A DNA stretch of 64,000 nt, taken from positions 682,001-746,000 of the forward strand of contig NZ_CP072844.1 in assembly GCF_017948405.1 (NCBI RefSeq). Direction: 5' to 3'. The notes beneath the pieces were generated by a model. That model was not told the DNA's origin. It was given only the letters and a program-made list of their open reading frames with translations, and ran no database searches. Positions within the stretch are counted from its first letter, which is position 1. Every line of letters starts with the position of its first letter. Shown piece after piece: positions 8,716-18,640 of this stretch. This stretch comes from Psychrosphaera aestuarii (GTDB lineage: Bacteria > Pseudomonadota > Gammaproteobacteria > Enterobacterales > Alteromonadaceae). The translations under genes and the position numbers were made by a program.

Positions 8716-10002
8716 CTAAAGCAGTAAGGTTAGCGCCAGTGGTAAAATTAAAATACTGGCGCAAACATATCCAAGCCGCTGGGCTTGATTAGAATAAGCC
8801 ACCGCTTGTTTCATGCCAAATAAAGGCCGTAAAAGCGAGCTTCGTCTAATCACCTCATAACAACCTAAACATCCGGCTATCGTGATAACGACTACAGCAA
8901 TAGGCTCTAATACCGCGCCAAAACCACCAAAATCGACGCGTGATAGCCAGTAAGCCGCCACAATAAGAATGCTTTGATGCAAGATATAAAAAGGGTATAC
9001 GCCTTCAGACCAATAGTTGAGTTTGTCTGATTTTACATTTAGGTAGGTATAGGCCAGCGACAATAACGTTAATACCCCTAGCGTTCGAGAAAGACTGTAA
9101 CTAATTAGGCCCAAAATCTGTAAAGCTGGGTGCGAATCGTCGCCAAACGGTAGCCACATAAATTGGTAAAAACAAACAAAACTAATTAGAACAATCGGCG
9201 TGACTTTGAGCAACAAAGGCAACCCTGCTTTTAAGCGTTGCCAAAATAACGGTGACCAGCCAATAACATACCCGTAAAGCATAAAGGTGAATCCCAGTGG
9301 ATAACGAACCGTGTCGGGATCCCAAAATGTTTGCAACAAAAAAATAGGCAGTGTCATTATTGCAGTGGCCACCGCAGAGTGTTGACGCAATATCCAATGA
9401 AAAAGTTGCTCAACCCAGTGTGCGTTTAGTAACGGCAATAAACAAACTAACGCCAAAGAGTATTGCCATAACGATCGTAAATACCACAGATGATTAACAT
9501 CGACATGGGGCCATATCCCGGCCTGAAAGTCGTCAAATAGTGTGGTGTCAGCAGAGAAAAACTCCAGCATGAATTGCCAGTAGGACATATCGAGTGCGGC
9601 TTTTTGAGTCATTTCAACATACAGCTGTGGCGGCACAATCACCAAAATTCCAAACAACAAAGGGAGCAACAAGCGAATTGAGCGCAGAAAAATAAAACGC
9701 TCAATAGACACTTTCACCAATAAAAAACGAATAGCGACGCCCGATATCAACCATAAAATTGCCATACGCCATGGTGAAATCATCAACATCGCTAATTCCA
9801 AACCTTGCCACTGATATTGGCTTTTGTAGTGATAGCCCCAATTTTCAACATAAAGCATACCAATATGAAAAAATATCAGTAATCCAAATACACCAACTCG
9901 TAACCAATCTAAATCAAAGCGGCGACCAGGCAAATCAATGCGACTCGGTACAAAGTAATGGTTGAACAACTGGTATAAATTGTTAATGCTAAATTTCATC
10001 AC
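8716..10002 (-). CDS. Membrane acyltransferase of the acyltransferase-3/OpgC type
   Basis: 428 residues with about ten membrane segments. The N-terminal signature RRFDLDWLRVGVFGLLIFFH, with its conserved histidine in the first helix, and the late segment ending GVYPFYILHQSILIV are typical of acyltransferase-3 proteins, which acylate surface glycans and similar acceptors from the cytoplasmic membrane. The overall pattern is closest to the OpgC/MdoC-like branch. It is divergent from a membrane-anchored LytTR regulator across 205 bases, a pairing that suggests regulation. The acceptor cannot be told from the sequence. Confidence 0.82.
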   Translation of the reverse strand: MMKFSINNLYQLFNHYFVPSRIDLPGRRFDLDWLRVGVFGLLIFFHIGMLYVENWGYHYKSQYQWQGLELAMLMISPWRMAILWLISGVAIRFLLVKVSIERFIFLRSIRLLLPLLFGILVIVPPQLYVEMTQKAALDMSYWQFMLEFFSADTTLFDDFQAGIWPHVDVNHLWYLRSLWQYSLALVCLLPLLNAHWVEQLFHWILRQHSAVATAIMTLPIFLLQTFWDPDTVRYPLGFTFMLYGYVIGWSPLFWQRLKAGLPLLLKVTPIVLISFVCFYQFMWLPFGDDSHPALQILGLISYSLSRTLGVLTLLSLAYTYLNVKSDKLNYWSEGVYPFYILHQSILIVAAYWLSRVDFGGFGAVLEPIAVVVITIAGCLGCYEVIRRSSLLRPLFGMKQAVAYSNQAQRLGYVCASILILPLALTLLL

Positions 10003-10207
10003 GGGCTTGCTCCATATGCTCTTTTACAACATCAATTTCTATAACGACAGTTTGTCATAGCGTTGTCGGAATAAAGTGGGAAAAGTGTTTGGTGACGGGC
10101 TATAGGGACAAGCGGTGGCTGAGTGTGATGAATTACTTTCAGAATATAGGGAATAATGCGACCGAATAATATATCGTAATAAGGTCAATCACTTGTGAAC
10201 AAAATAA

Positions 10208-11065
10208 ATGAACTACTTATCTCACTTTCAGCGTTATAAATTCAGGTATGAAGTTAGCGCATTAATTGCGTACTTTTTAATTAATGCCACGGTGTTGGCG
10301 ACCTCCGTCATCATGGAAAAAAGTCGAGTGACGGATGCATTACCCTTTAGTCTGTGGGAGCCCTTTGTTTGGGAATATTCTAGCGGATTAAGCTCGTTAC
10401 TATTGTTTCCCGCCATAGTCTACTTACTAAAAAAATACCCATTTCAATGGCAGAGCATAAAACGTTCACTGGCATTTTATTTTTTAATTTCGATACTGTT
10501 CTCGTTAAGTCATGTTGGCCTAATGGTAGGCATGCGCGAGATTGCTTATGCGCTGGTAAGTCGTGATTATGATTTTGGCCAAGTGGGTTTCGAACTACTA
10601 TACGAATATCGAAAAGATCTGTGGAGCTTCATCTTTTTTGTGATTGTTATTAAAGGGTATCAATTTATTGTTGGTCAGCTGCAAGGTGAGGCTAATCCTA
10701 TTGCTCAAGGCGAAGACAACAGCGACAAACCGGCCATGAACCTAGACCGACTGCTCGTTAAAAAGCTAGGCAAAGAATTTATAATAAAAATTGACGACGT
10801 AGAGTGGCTAGAGTCATCGGGCAATTACGTTAATTTACACATTAACCAACGCATATATCCAATTAGAACAACGCTTACGGCTTTAACTAAACAGCTGAGT
10901 GAACGCGGTTTTTGTCGTATCCATCGCTCTCACGCTATTCGGCTCGATATGGTTGAATCTATTACGCCATTAGCGAGTGGCGATAGTGAAGTGAAACTTA
11001 AAAACGGCAAAACACTCATGTTGTCTCGCCGTTATAAAGACGCTTTTAAGCAAACGTTTACTTAA
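10208..11065 (+). CDS. Membrane-anchored LytTR-domain transcription regulator
   Basis: 285 residues. The first 160 or so hold four hydrophobic helices. The C-terminal 100 are a LytTR DNA-binding domain (LLVKKLGKEFIIKIDDVEWLE, then NYVNLHINQ, FCRIHRSHAIRLDMVESI and LMLSRRYKD). There is no receiver domain, so the signal probably comes through the membrane part. It is divergent from the acyltransferase, a likely target. Its last 8 bases overlap the end of the convergent peptidase gene. Confidence 0.88.
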   Translation: MNYLSHFQRYKFRYEVSALIAYFLINATVLATSVIMEKSRVTDALPFSLWEPFVWEYSSGLSSLLLFPAIVYLLKKYPFQWQSIKRSLAFYFLISILFSLSHVGLMVGMREIAYALVSRDYDFGQVGFELLYEYRKDLWSFIFFVIVIKGYQFIVGQLQGEANPIAQGEDNSDKPAMNLDRLLVKKLGKEFIIKIDDVEWLESSGNYVNLHINQRIYPIRTTLTALTKQLSERGFCRIHRSHAIRLDMVESITPLASGDSEVKLKNGKTLMLSRRYKDAFKQTFT

Positions 11066-12179
11066 CCCACTTATTTGCTTGTTTCACAAACTCCAGCAGC
11101 ACCTTCACATTTTGTTGTTGCTGGTTTTTTAAGTGCTCTTTCATCACTGGAAATAGCGCCGTCTTTTTATCAAATTTAGTGTGCCAAATTTCGCCCCAGG
11201 CTTTTTCATCATCACGGTTACAGCTGGTTAAGTTTTTCTCGTCAAAACAATCCCAGTAAGCCTTATCAGCCACTTGAGAATAACCGTCGTTGCCTCGTTT
11301 ACCGTTTAATGCAAAGTTAGTGGCTTCAATATAGGCTGTGGTTACGCCGCTGCAGGCAAACGGAGAATGATCCGACCAAGATCCAGTTTCGCCCTCAGGG
11401 TAACCTTTGTATTCTTGGTGTAATAAGTGAGGTGTGTCTGGGTAAAGTTGTGTTGAAACCGCTCGAATACCTTCACGCAGCTCAGTGCCGCTTACGTAGT
11501 TGATTTCTTTTATGTAGTCACAGCGATAAGGTTTTGAGTGTGCGCTGTGTACGTACAACTTGTCGCCGCCAATAATCGTATCTAAGTTAATCATACCTAT
11601 CATGTTGCTGGTGTCATTGTTATTTACATAGGCGACAGAGCCTTGCAAACCGCGTTCTTCTGCACCAAAAGCAATGAGTCGAACGGTATAAGGTAAAGTT
11701 GTGTTTTCCTTTGAAGACGCAGCGTTAGCACTTAATAAGTCAGCGAGAGACAACAACGCCGCCACACCTGAACCATTATCAATTAAACCTTGTGAGCCTG
11801 ATTTTACACCTACCGAGTCATAATGCGCGCCGACCACTAATAACTTGTCCGATTGACCTTTTATATCAATAAACAGGTTTTGAGAATTATAGTTTTTAGT
11901 ACGCAGAGTGTAACTAAAGGCTTGCATTGTGACTTCGTAACCCGCTTTTTTCCATTCCGACGCTATCCACTCAGCAGTTTGTTTTTCTTGCTCTGAGCCA
12001 CCAACACGGTCGGCTTTAATTTCAATATAATCGGCTACTTTTACAAACTCAGACCAAGCCGAGCTCTCTGCTGAATTCTCCGCTGAATTTACGGCAGTAC
12101 CGACGGCTGTGGCACTCATTGCTGTAGTAATTAAAATAAGTGAAATGGATAACATGACCGAACGTTTAATAAAATTCAC
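11058..12179 (-). CDS. Exported M28-family zinc aminopeptidase
   Basis: 373 residues with a signal peptide. M28 metal-site motifs are present in order: GAHYDSVG, DNGSGVAALLSLADLL, FGAEERGLQGS, INLDTIIGG and WSDHSPFACSG. The nearest well-known relative by pattern is the periplasmic aminopeptidase Iap, which trims alkaline phosphatase in Escherichia coli, but the substrate here is unknown. The start is GTG, with GGAG six bases upstream. The 3' end overlaps the convergent LytTR gene by 8 bases. Confidence 0.88.
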   Translation of the reverse strand: MNFIKRSVMLSISLILITTAMSATAVGTAVNSAENSAESSAWSEFVKVADYIEIKADRVGGSEQEKQTAEWIASEWKKAGYEVTMQAFSYTLRTKNYNSQNLFIDIKGQSDKLLVVGAHYDSVGVKSGSQGLIDNGSGVAALLSLADLLSANAASSKENTTLPYTVRLIAFGAEERGLQGSVAYVNNNDTSNMIGMINLDTIIGGDKLYVHSAHSKPYRCDYIKEINYVSGTELREGIRAVSTQLYPDTPHLLHQEYKGYPEGETGSWSDHSPFACSGVTTAYIEATNFALNGKRGNDGYSQVADKAYWDCFDEKNLTSCNRDDEKAWGEIWHTKFDKKTALFPVMKEHLKNQQQQNVKVLLEFVKQANKWVK

Positions 12180-12560
12180 ACCGACTCCAAAGTTAGTATC
12201 TAGCTTTTTGAAAAAGCTGGTAAAAAGGTTTGTTAAATAAAACTCAATAAATTGTAACCTTTATTTTATGTATAGGAAGTGAAAACACTTAGTTTTAAAC
12301 TTGTGTAGCCTTAAGTTCAACACAGCGAGTAACGCGCTACCATTAACTAAGGAAGGTTATTTTTAAAAACAATAGTTATATAAAGGGTGTTTGTCATCTA
12401 TTGCCTTAACCTTCTGCAACCTCGCTAGTATTAAGTTTGATTAAAAATAGCCGAGAAAACCCGCGAACACGTTTAATCTAGAGGTGATGGGTAAACTTTC
12501 ACTTCACTCTCTAGGCATTTTTATTTATAGTACTGTGCCTTAAGCAACGTCATTTTATGT
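12180..12560. other. Intergenic region between divergent M28 peptidase and cdd genes
   Basis: 381 bases without a convincing gene. It holds a perfect short hairpin AGCTTTTT/AAAAAGCT (12202-12218), which falls in the peptidase leader, and a longer hairpin near 12478-12514 upstream of cdd (listed separately). Promoters for both genes must lie here, but I cannot place their boxes with confidence. Confidence 0.6.
12478..12514 (+). promoter_or_regulatory. Stem-loop followed by a T-rich stretch upstream of cdd
   Basis: CTAGAGGTGA (12478-12487) pairs with TCACTCTCTAG (12504-12514) with one bulged base. GCATTTTTATTT follows. It lies 46 bases before the cdd start and has the form of a terminator or attenuator. 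No gene ends just upstream on this strand, so a leader element is possible. Confidence 0.35.
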
Positions 12561-13484
12561 ATGAATCATTGCAACGCAACAGACCCAAAAAGCTCGCTAA
12601 GCCAATGTGAGTTACAAGACCTTTTCGAACTTATCGCCATGCAAGGCGGTGTATTAAAATCTCATCAAGTTTTGTCGTTAATGACACAGCACGCCGTTTC
12701 TTTTGACACAATAAAAGAAATGCTGTTACCGGTTTGTGAATTGTTCGCTATCGCGCCTATTTCTAAGTTTCACGCTGGGGCTATAGCGCAAGGGCAGTTA
12801 ACCGATGTTGTGGAAAACACCAACACCAAGCAGCAAGTGGCGAATTTGTATTTTGGCGCCAATTTAGAATTTGCTGGTGAGGCACTTAACTTAACGGTTC
12901 ATGCAGAACAAGCCGCCATTAATAATGCATGGCATCATGGCGAATCAAAAATTACTGCTATGGTTATCAACGCTGCACCTTGTGGATTTTGCCGACAGTT
13001 TATTAATGAAGTAAGAGACGCGCGTTTAATGCCAATGAATATTGCAGGTAAAAGCGTGAGCTTAGACGACTTACTGCCTGATCCCTTTTCGCCAGAAGTA
13101 TTAGGCAGCGATGTGATGTTGTTTGATACCATTAATAACGGCATTGCTTTTACTGACATTGATAAAGACCTGTTGCACGCGGTGAACTCGTCGTATGCGC
13201 CTTACACTAAAAACCCAAGTGCAGTAATGATTGAATGCCATGGCGACACAAAATTTATTGGTCGATATGCCGAGAATTGTGCCTACAATCCGAGTTTGTC
13301 ACCATTGCAAAGTGCACTAAGCATAATGGCGCTGCATGGGCTTAACCCAAACAAACACCCAATTAAACGAATTACCTTAGCAGAAGTGAAAGGCCAAGCT
13401 AATCAACTGGGCGCAACCAAAAACGTATTAACCAGCTTGCCGCAAGGTATTGAATTTGTTCATTTGTTAGGTGAAAAAGTATAG
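12561..13484 (+). CDS. cdd: Cytidine deaminase
   Basis: 307 residues, slightly longer than the two-domain Escherichia coli enzyme. It deaminates cytidine and deoxycytidine to the uridine forms in pyrimidine salvage. The catalytic domain has the zinc ligand and proton shuttle His114-Ala-Glu116 (TVHAEQAAINNAW) and the paired cysteines Cys141 and Cys144 (PCGFCRQF). The second, inactive domain follows and keeps the dimer-forming pattern. The ATG at 12561 has only a weak ribosome site. A structured leader precedes it. Confidence 0.95.
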   Translation: MNHCNATDPKSSLSQCELQDLFELIAMQGGVLKSHQVLSLMTQHAVSFDTIKEMLLPVCELFAIAPISKFHAGAIAQGQLTDVVENTNTKQQVANLYFGANLEFAGEALNLTVHAEQAAINNAWHHGESKITAMVINAAPCGFCRQFINEVRDARLMPMNIAGKSVSLDDLLPDPFSPEVLGSDVMLFDTINNGIAFTDIDKDLLHAVNSSYAPYTKNPSAVMIECHGDTKFIGRYAENCAYNPSLSPLQSALSIMALHGLNPNKHPIKRITLAEVKGQANQLGATKNVLTSLPQGIEFVHLLGEKV

Positions 13485-13561
13485 GTAGTTGTATATAGTC
13501 CAGTGAGTACATTTAAACGCTATATTTAATTAATAGCTAGGTTGATAAAAACAAGGACGTT

Positions 13562-14359
13562 ATGAATACTCACAATGACAACGCATTAAAACCACTGCCA
13601 GTTATACAAATACTAACCGTTAGCTTGCGCTTACCTTTTGAAAATGCCGCTACAATTTTTCGTTTGGGCTGGCCGTATCTAATCGTTGCATTATTGCTTC
13701 CTGTATTGGCTACTCAAATGGGTAACAGTGCCTTCAACATAGTTTTACTTCCATTTGTAATTGCCACCAGTGTACTTGCAGGCGTTGCTTGCCATCGAAT
13801 ATTTTTGTGCCCTCAAGAAGAAGTAAAGCAGTTATCAACATTCCGTTGGGCGAGCTCTGAAGCTGACTTCTTTGTTGCTGGTTTAAAGTTAATATTTGCA
13901 TTAATTGTAGGGCTATTATTAACGGTTGGTCTTGGCTCAATGATTGTTAATATCTTCGACACACAGTTAGTGCCAACCGAGGTCTATTTCGGATACAACC
14001 TAGCCGAATGGGCTGGTATGCTTGTATTTGGTTACGTGTTTTCAAGAATTAGCTTTATTTTACCTGGCGCTGCGGTTGGCCGTTACTTCAATTTTAATAC
14101 TTCATGGGCGGCAACAAAGCCTTATGCTTTGCGTCTATTTTTTGTCATTTCTTTTTTGCCAATACTATTGGCAACGATAGTAAATAGATTTACTACTACC
14201 ATGATGAGTGACGTTTCAGGTAACCCTCTTGGTTTGCAATTAGCAATATCAGTGTTGTCCATCGTCGGCGCTGTTATTGAACTATGTATATTGTCGAAGT
14301 CTTTTGAGTGGGTAACTAGCCAAATGCCAGAAGAGCACCAAGAACCCACCACTGAATAA
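13562..14359 (+). CDS. Polytopic membrane protein of unknown function
   Basis: 265 residues with about six hydrophobic segments, starting with GWPYLIVALLLPVLA (residues about 38-52). The short cytoplasmic N-terminus and the hydrophilic C-terminus (MPEEHQEPTTE) are typical of small integral membrane proteins. I do not recognise the family. A ribosome site AAGGACG lies just before the ATG. It follows cdd by 77 bases, with no visible terminator between, and precedes the methyltransferase-HNH gene by 95. Confidence 0.75.
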   Translation: MNTHNDNALKPLPVIQILTVSLRLPFENAATIFRLGWPYLIVALLLPVLATQMGNSAFNIVLLPFVIATSVLAGVACHRIFLCPQEEVKQLSTFRWASSEADFFVAGLKLIFALIVGLLLTVGLGSMIVNIFDTQLVPTEVYFGYNLAEWAGMLVFGYVFSRISFILPGAAVGRYFNFNTSWAATKPYALRLFFVISFLPILLATIVNRFTTTMMSDVSGNPLGLQLAISVLSIVGAVIELCILSKSFEWVTSQMPEEHQEPTTE

Positions 14360-14454
14360 GGAACTTTTTTAGGGCTCGAATCGTTGGCTCGGGCTCCAAC
14401 TAACTAGCAGAAGCCCATAGTTTTAATGTTCACAGTAATAAACAAGGAACGCGA

Positions 14455-16233
14455 GTGAGTAACGAGTTTTATAATTTGAATGCACAGGAAGTGTCAGCGC
14501 AGTATCTAAGTAAAAGCTTTGAGCAAGTGCATCAAAGTTGGATTCACTTATTACCAGCCACTCTTAATAAAACAAGTGTACGAATTTTAGATGTGGGTGG
14601 TGGCTCTGGTCGTGACGCCAAATATTTTGCTGAGCAATTGCAAAACATTAACAGCAGTCAAAGCTCAGGCCAGTCTACTGAAAGCACAGGTCAGGTGTTT
14701 GCCATTGAGCCCGCCGCCGAACTAGCTAAATGGGGAGAGCAAACTACCAAAGGCTTAGGTGTAACTTGGTTGCAAGATACCTTGCCAGCGTTGGAAAATA
14801 CCACCAAACTCGAAATCAGCTTTGATCTTATTTTACTCAGTGCGGTGTGGATGCACATACCACCAACTGACCGCGCTCGCGCCTTTCGAAAACTCACTAA
14901 TATATTGAAGCCGGGTGGCCAGTTAGTTATTTCACTGCGCCACGGTCATACCGACGATGAACGAAAAAATCGTAATATGTATGATGTCAGCGCCGACGAA
15001 CTAAAAAAGCTCGCCAGTGAACATGGCTTGTTTGTAAAACTTGAAACCGAACTAGACAAAGATCAATTAGGCCGTGGCCATGTAAGTTGGCAAACTGTTG
15101 TTTTGGCAATGCCTGACGACGGTACAGGTGCTTTTCCATTTATTCGGCATGTCGCGATTAATGACGGAAAGTCAGCGACCCATAAATTGGCACTGATGCG
15201 TGTTTTATTGAGAATCGCAGACGGTCATGCTGGAGCTGTTTTAAGAAGAGAGTCCTCGCCTGATGGTGATCGAGTAATATTACCAGCAGGTTTAGTTGCG
15301 CTTTATTGGTGTCATCAATATAAAGATTTAATAGATTTACATGGCCTTTTTCAAACGCCAGCTAAAAGCGCTAATATGGGTTTCATGAAGGAAGATGGGT
15401 GGCATAAGTTAACTCACCGAGTCGCATCTGACTACCGGATAGGAAATCTATTTAACGGTGATGATGCCAAAGCGCTTCATAAAACACTGTCGGCAGCCTT
15501 ACGAAATATAAAAAATATGCCTTGTAAGTATATTACGTTCCCCAACAGTTCAACGCCTGTGTTCGAAGTAGAAAGCAAAGTTGTGAAAGCCAAAGATAGC
15601 TTGTTTCTTGATCTAACGACTCTTGAGCAGTGGGGTGAATTTTCACTGCCTGAATCAACTTGGTTAGCATTTAATCGTTATGCTTGTTGGATTGAGCCTG
15701 TACTTGTGAGTGAGTGGGTAAAAACCATGGCAAGTTACAAAGGTAATGAAAAGTATTCACATCCTGAGGCCCAATATCAACTTTATAAAGCGCTAGACTG
15801 GTTAGAACCTAAACGGACAACAACAGAAGTTCGGCAACGTGTCGAAACCTTAAAAGCTTCACAAAAAGTCGAATGTATATGGTCCGCAAAAGCAATTAAG
15901 CAAAAATTCGACATAGATCACAGTATGCCGTTTTCAAGATGGCCAAATAATGATTTGTGGAATTTGGTTCCTAGTGACAGCAAAGTTAATAACGAAAAGC
16001 GAGATCGTCTACCAACGGAGCATAAGTTAAAGGCTTCGAAGGATAGAATGCAGAGTTGGTGGATTAATGCGTGGCTTAGTGATGAAAAAAAATACGAGCA
16101 ACGCTTTTTTGCAGAAGCTAATATTGCGCTACCCGGGTTAGACTCAAACAACACATCAATTGATGATTTATTTGAAGCACTAATGATGCAAAGAGGTCGA
16201 TTGAAAGAAATGCAGCAATTGCGAGAGTGGTAA
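14455..16233 (+). CDS. SAM-dependent methyltransferase fused to an HNH-type nuclease domain
   Basis: 592 residues. Residues about 1-210 are a class I methyltransferase: motif I RILDVGGGSGRDA (44-55), an acidic post-I region, then LILLSAVWMHIP and ILKPGGQLVISLRHG. It has no NPPY-type DNA-methylase motif and looks like a small-molecule or UbiE-type enzyme. A helical middle (about 225-470) follows that I do not recognise. Residues 485-520 form an HNH motif: FDIDHSMPF (Asp488-His489), DLWNLVPS (Asn503) and KVNNEKRD (Asn512), similar to the HNH_4 form. The start is GTG, with AAGGAA upstream. The fusion suggests action on nucleic acid, perhaps in defence, but no partner gene is visible. Both domains are read directly from the sequence; the function is unknown. 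Confidence 0.8.
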   Translation: MSNEFYNLNAQEVSAQYLSKSFEQVHQSWIHLLPATLNKTSVRILDVGGGSGRDAKYFAEQLQNINSSQSSGQSTESTGQVFAIEPAAELAKWGEQTTKGLGVTWLQDTLPALENTTKLEISFDLILLSAVWMHIPPTDRARAFRKLTNILKPGGQLVISLRHGHTDDERKNRNMYDVSADELKKLASEHGLFVKLETELDKDQLGRGHVSWQTVVLAMPDDGTGAFPFIRHVAINDGKSATHKLALMRVLLRIADGHAGAVLRRESSPDGDRVILPAGLVALYWCHQYKDLIDLHGLFQTPAKSANMGFMKEDGWHKLTHRVASDYRIGNLFNGDDAKALHKTLSAALRNIKNMPCKYITFPNSSTPVFEVESKVVKAKDSLFLDLTTLEQWGEFSLPESTWLAFNRYACWIEPVLVSEWVKTMASYKGNEKYSHPEAQYQLYKALDWLEPKRTTTEVRQRVETLKASQKVECIWSAKAIKQKFDIDHSMPFSRWPNNDLWNLVPSDSKVNNEKRDRLPTEHKLKASKDRMQSWWINAWLSDEKKYEQRFFAEANIALPGLDSNNTSIDDLFEALMMQRGRLKEMQQLREW

Positions 16234-16263
16234 TTTTTAGTGTTTTCAACACCATTAATAACC

Positions 16264-17088
16264 CTAACGCTCAACCCTATACAACTGAAACGAGGCCGTT
16301 TCCAGCGCTTGTCCCTTGTGATATGAATACCAGTGGCCGCTTATCATATTCTTGTTTTGCTGGTGCAGTACAATTTGATTTGCAAAGGTTGGGTGACTGG
16401 TTTTAATTGTAATGAACGGGTTATCTTTGTCGCTATTAAGTATGATGTCATCACTGTTAAAGGTCGATTTAATCACGACGTCTGAGCCATTAGCAAAATA
16501 AACAAATTCAGATGACTCGCCTGGCTGAACATTTAAAGCGATGAGTTGTTTTTTATTATGATAATCAGCAACGCCAATCCAAAATCCATTGATTCCGTCA
16601 TAATCAGGTCGCTCGCTTTGCATTAGTTTGAGTGTGTTGCTGTATAGGTTAATAAATTCACGAACGGTAGAAGGACCGTTTTTTTTCTCCAGTTGGTAGC
16701 TTTGGCTAAGTACTGGCTTTTCATATGAAAAGGCGGTTTCTAAAACATGCAGTGAGTCCGTATTGCCTAGCGCTGGCACAATAATAAAACGGAGTGCTCT
16801 TTTGTTGTTTTTAGGGCTTGTTACAGTCACAGTGCATTCAGATTGCGTACAGACAATGTCATTATTGGTAAAAGGTATGCGCTTACCATCGCGAAATGCG
16901 CTGGAGAAATTGGCAGTGAAAAAAGCATGCTCGCCACCTTCATTTATTTGTAACAGGTGATAGTCCAACCCCACAGAGTCGCTAATGCCTTCCCATAAAC
17001 CAGTTTCAAGCTTTAATGGTTTCTGTTCGGCTAATACCCAAGGCGACAAAAGTGCCATAAACATCAAACTTAAAAAAATATATTTCAT
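16264..17088 (-). CDS. Exported protein with two similar halves, function unknown
   Basis: I chose the ATG at 17088 (MKYIFLSLMFMALLSPWVLA), which begins a clear signal peptide and has GGAAAG upstream. A longer reading would need a TTG at 17109. The 274-residue product appears to be an internal duplication: GLWEGISDSVGLDYHLLQINEGGEHAFF near the N-terminus corresponds to a later segment with GFWIGVADYHNK, LIALNVQPGES and EFVYF. Each half is beta-rich. No family is recognised. An extracytoplasmic location is likely. Confidence 0.72.
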   Translation of the reverse strand: MKYIFLSLMFMALLSPWVLAEQKPLKLETGLWEGISDSVGLDYHLLQINEGGEHAFFTANFSSAFRDGKRIPFTNNDIVCTQSECTVTVTSPKNNKRALRFIIVPALGNTDSLHVLETAFSYEKPVLSQSYQLEKKNGPSTVREFINLYSNTLKLMQSERPDYDGINGFWIGVADYHNKKQLIALNVQPGESSEFVYFANGSDVVIKSTFNSDDIILNSDKDNPFITIKTSHPTFANQIVLHQQNKNMISGHWYSYHKGQALETASFQLYRVER

Positions 17089-17229
17089 CTGGTATTTGCT
17101 TTCCGACAAATAAGTAAATTTTTAGTAGTTATTATAAACGTTAATAAATACAATGTTTTGTGCAAATAATAAACTAAAGTGGCGTTTATAAATACAAGCC
17201 CAAGAATACTAACGTAAGGATACACCCGA

Positions 17230-18588
17230 ATGAACAATTATCTTAAATTAGCGCAAATACTGACTTTTACTGCTGTGCTTGCAGCCTGTGGCGGTGGAGG
17301 AGGTGGCTCTTCGGATGGCGGTTCAAGTTCTGGTGGTGAGTCTGGTGGCAGTTCAGGCGGTTCTAGTAGTGGTTCAAGTTCTCGATTGGTTTGGGATGCT
17401 GCCCTGCCAACGACGAGTTTTGCCTATTACTCGTCTCCTGCGTTAAGTGCAGACGAGCAAACGATTTATGTAGGCACTGCAAAGAATGTTAGAAATGCAT
17501 CAGCGGGCAACGACGTTATGGCAGCATACGACCGAAATGGCAATGTTAAATGGCAGTACACCTTGCCTAATGCTGAAGAGGTTCGCTCGAGCCCAGTGGT
17601 GCACAAAGGCAATATTTATTTTACCGTTGATAAGCGTACTGCCGAATTTAATAAAAGCTATCGAGACTTAGTGGCATTAAGCGCCGCAGGTAATGAAATT
17701 TGGCGACAACGTGTATCAGAATACGGCAGCCAAACTGGCTCAGGCTTAACAAAAGTGGTGGCAACGGGCGATCAAATTATTTACACCGGCTTAGATGTTT
17801 TCGTTTTTAACGCAGATTCGGGTACTAAACTTTTTGAGCGCTTATGTAATTGCAGTGGCCGCCAAGATCGCTTTGTAAATGGTGCGCTAAATAATAACGG
17901 CGAGCTGGTTTATTACGATGAAGGTAGGTTACTTAAATTAAACCTAACCACTTATCAAGTGTCTGGTGAGTTTGCTGATATCGAAACTTTTCCACAAGAC
18001 TTAGTATTGTCTTCGCCAGCGGTTGACTCAAACAACAATGTTTATTTAGGCTCTGAAGCTGGCATTTTATATGCGTTTAATGACAATTTAGAGTTGCTTT
18101 GGGACTTTAGATTAACCACACCTAACGTTATTGAAGCGCCGCATATTCGCTCGTCGGTAGCGATTGATGAGTCTAGACAAACGCTATACTTTGGCACAAA
18201 GAGTAACGAAAACAGTGAATTTTATGCGCTAGACATGAACGACCAAAGTGTGAAATGGAAAGTGTCTATCCCGGGTGATGTATACGTTTCACCAACTATT
18301 GGCGACAACGGCAATATCTACTTTGCATCAGAAACTGACTTGCTTTATGCCTACACTCCAAGCGGTACATTAGCCTGGCAGTATGACCTAAAAGTGAATG
18401 TCACTTGGTCATCTCCGGTTATCGACAGCTCAGGCATTTTGTATATTGGTGGCTTATCTGAAGCGGAATTATCGTCGTCGAGCGCAACGGGTAAAGTGTT
18501 TGCTATTCAAACTGACAGCACCGGCTTAATGACAAATACGTGGGCTAAAATCCACCGTGATAATCAAAATACCGGTGTATCTAAATAA
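17230..18588 (+). CDS. Lipoprotein with PQQ-like beta-propeller repeats
   Basis: 452 residues. A lipoprotein signal peptide ends in the lipobox LAAC (Cys20), followed by a Gly/Ser-rich linker to about residue 53. The rest is a set of propeller blades with the repeating pattern of a strand, Asn-Gly/Asp-Gly turn and VKWQYTL- or LAWQYDL-like tryptophan motif (NVKWQYTL, EIWRQRV, ELLWDFRL, VKWKVSIPG, LAWQYDL). The fold matches PQQ-like or BamB-like propellers. There are no obvious catalytic residues, so a binding or scaffold role in the envelope is likely. Confidence 0.85.
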   Translation: MNNYLKLAQILTFTAVLAACGGGGGGSSDGGSSSGGESGGSSGGSSSGSSSRLVWDAALPTTSFAYYSSPALSADEQTIYVGTAKNVRNASAGNDVMAAYDRNGNVKWQYTLPNAEEVRSSPVVHKGNIYFTVDKRTAEFNKSYRDLVALSAAGNEIWRQRVSEYGSQTGSGLTKVVATGDQIIYTGLDVFVFNADSGTKLFERLCNCSGRQDRFVNGALNNNGELVYYDEGRLLKLNLTTYQVSGEFADIETFPQDLVLSSPAVDSNNNVYLGSEAGILYAFNDNLELLWDFRLTTPNVIEAPHIRSSVAIDESRQTLYFGTKSNENSEFYALDMNDQSVKWKVSIPGDVYVSPTIGDNGNIYFASETDLLYAYTPSGTLAWQYDLKVNVTWSSPVIDSSGILYIGGLSEAELSSSSATGKVFAIQTDSTGLMTNTWAKIHRDNQNTGVSK

Positions 18589-18640
18589 AGTACAGCAGGT
18601 TAATACAATGCCTTTGCTCAGCCTGATAAGCGTTACAAGG

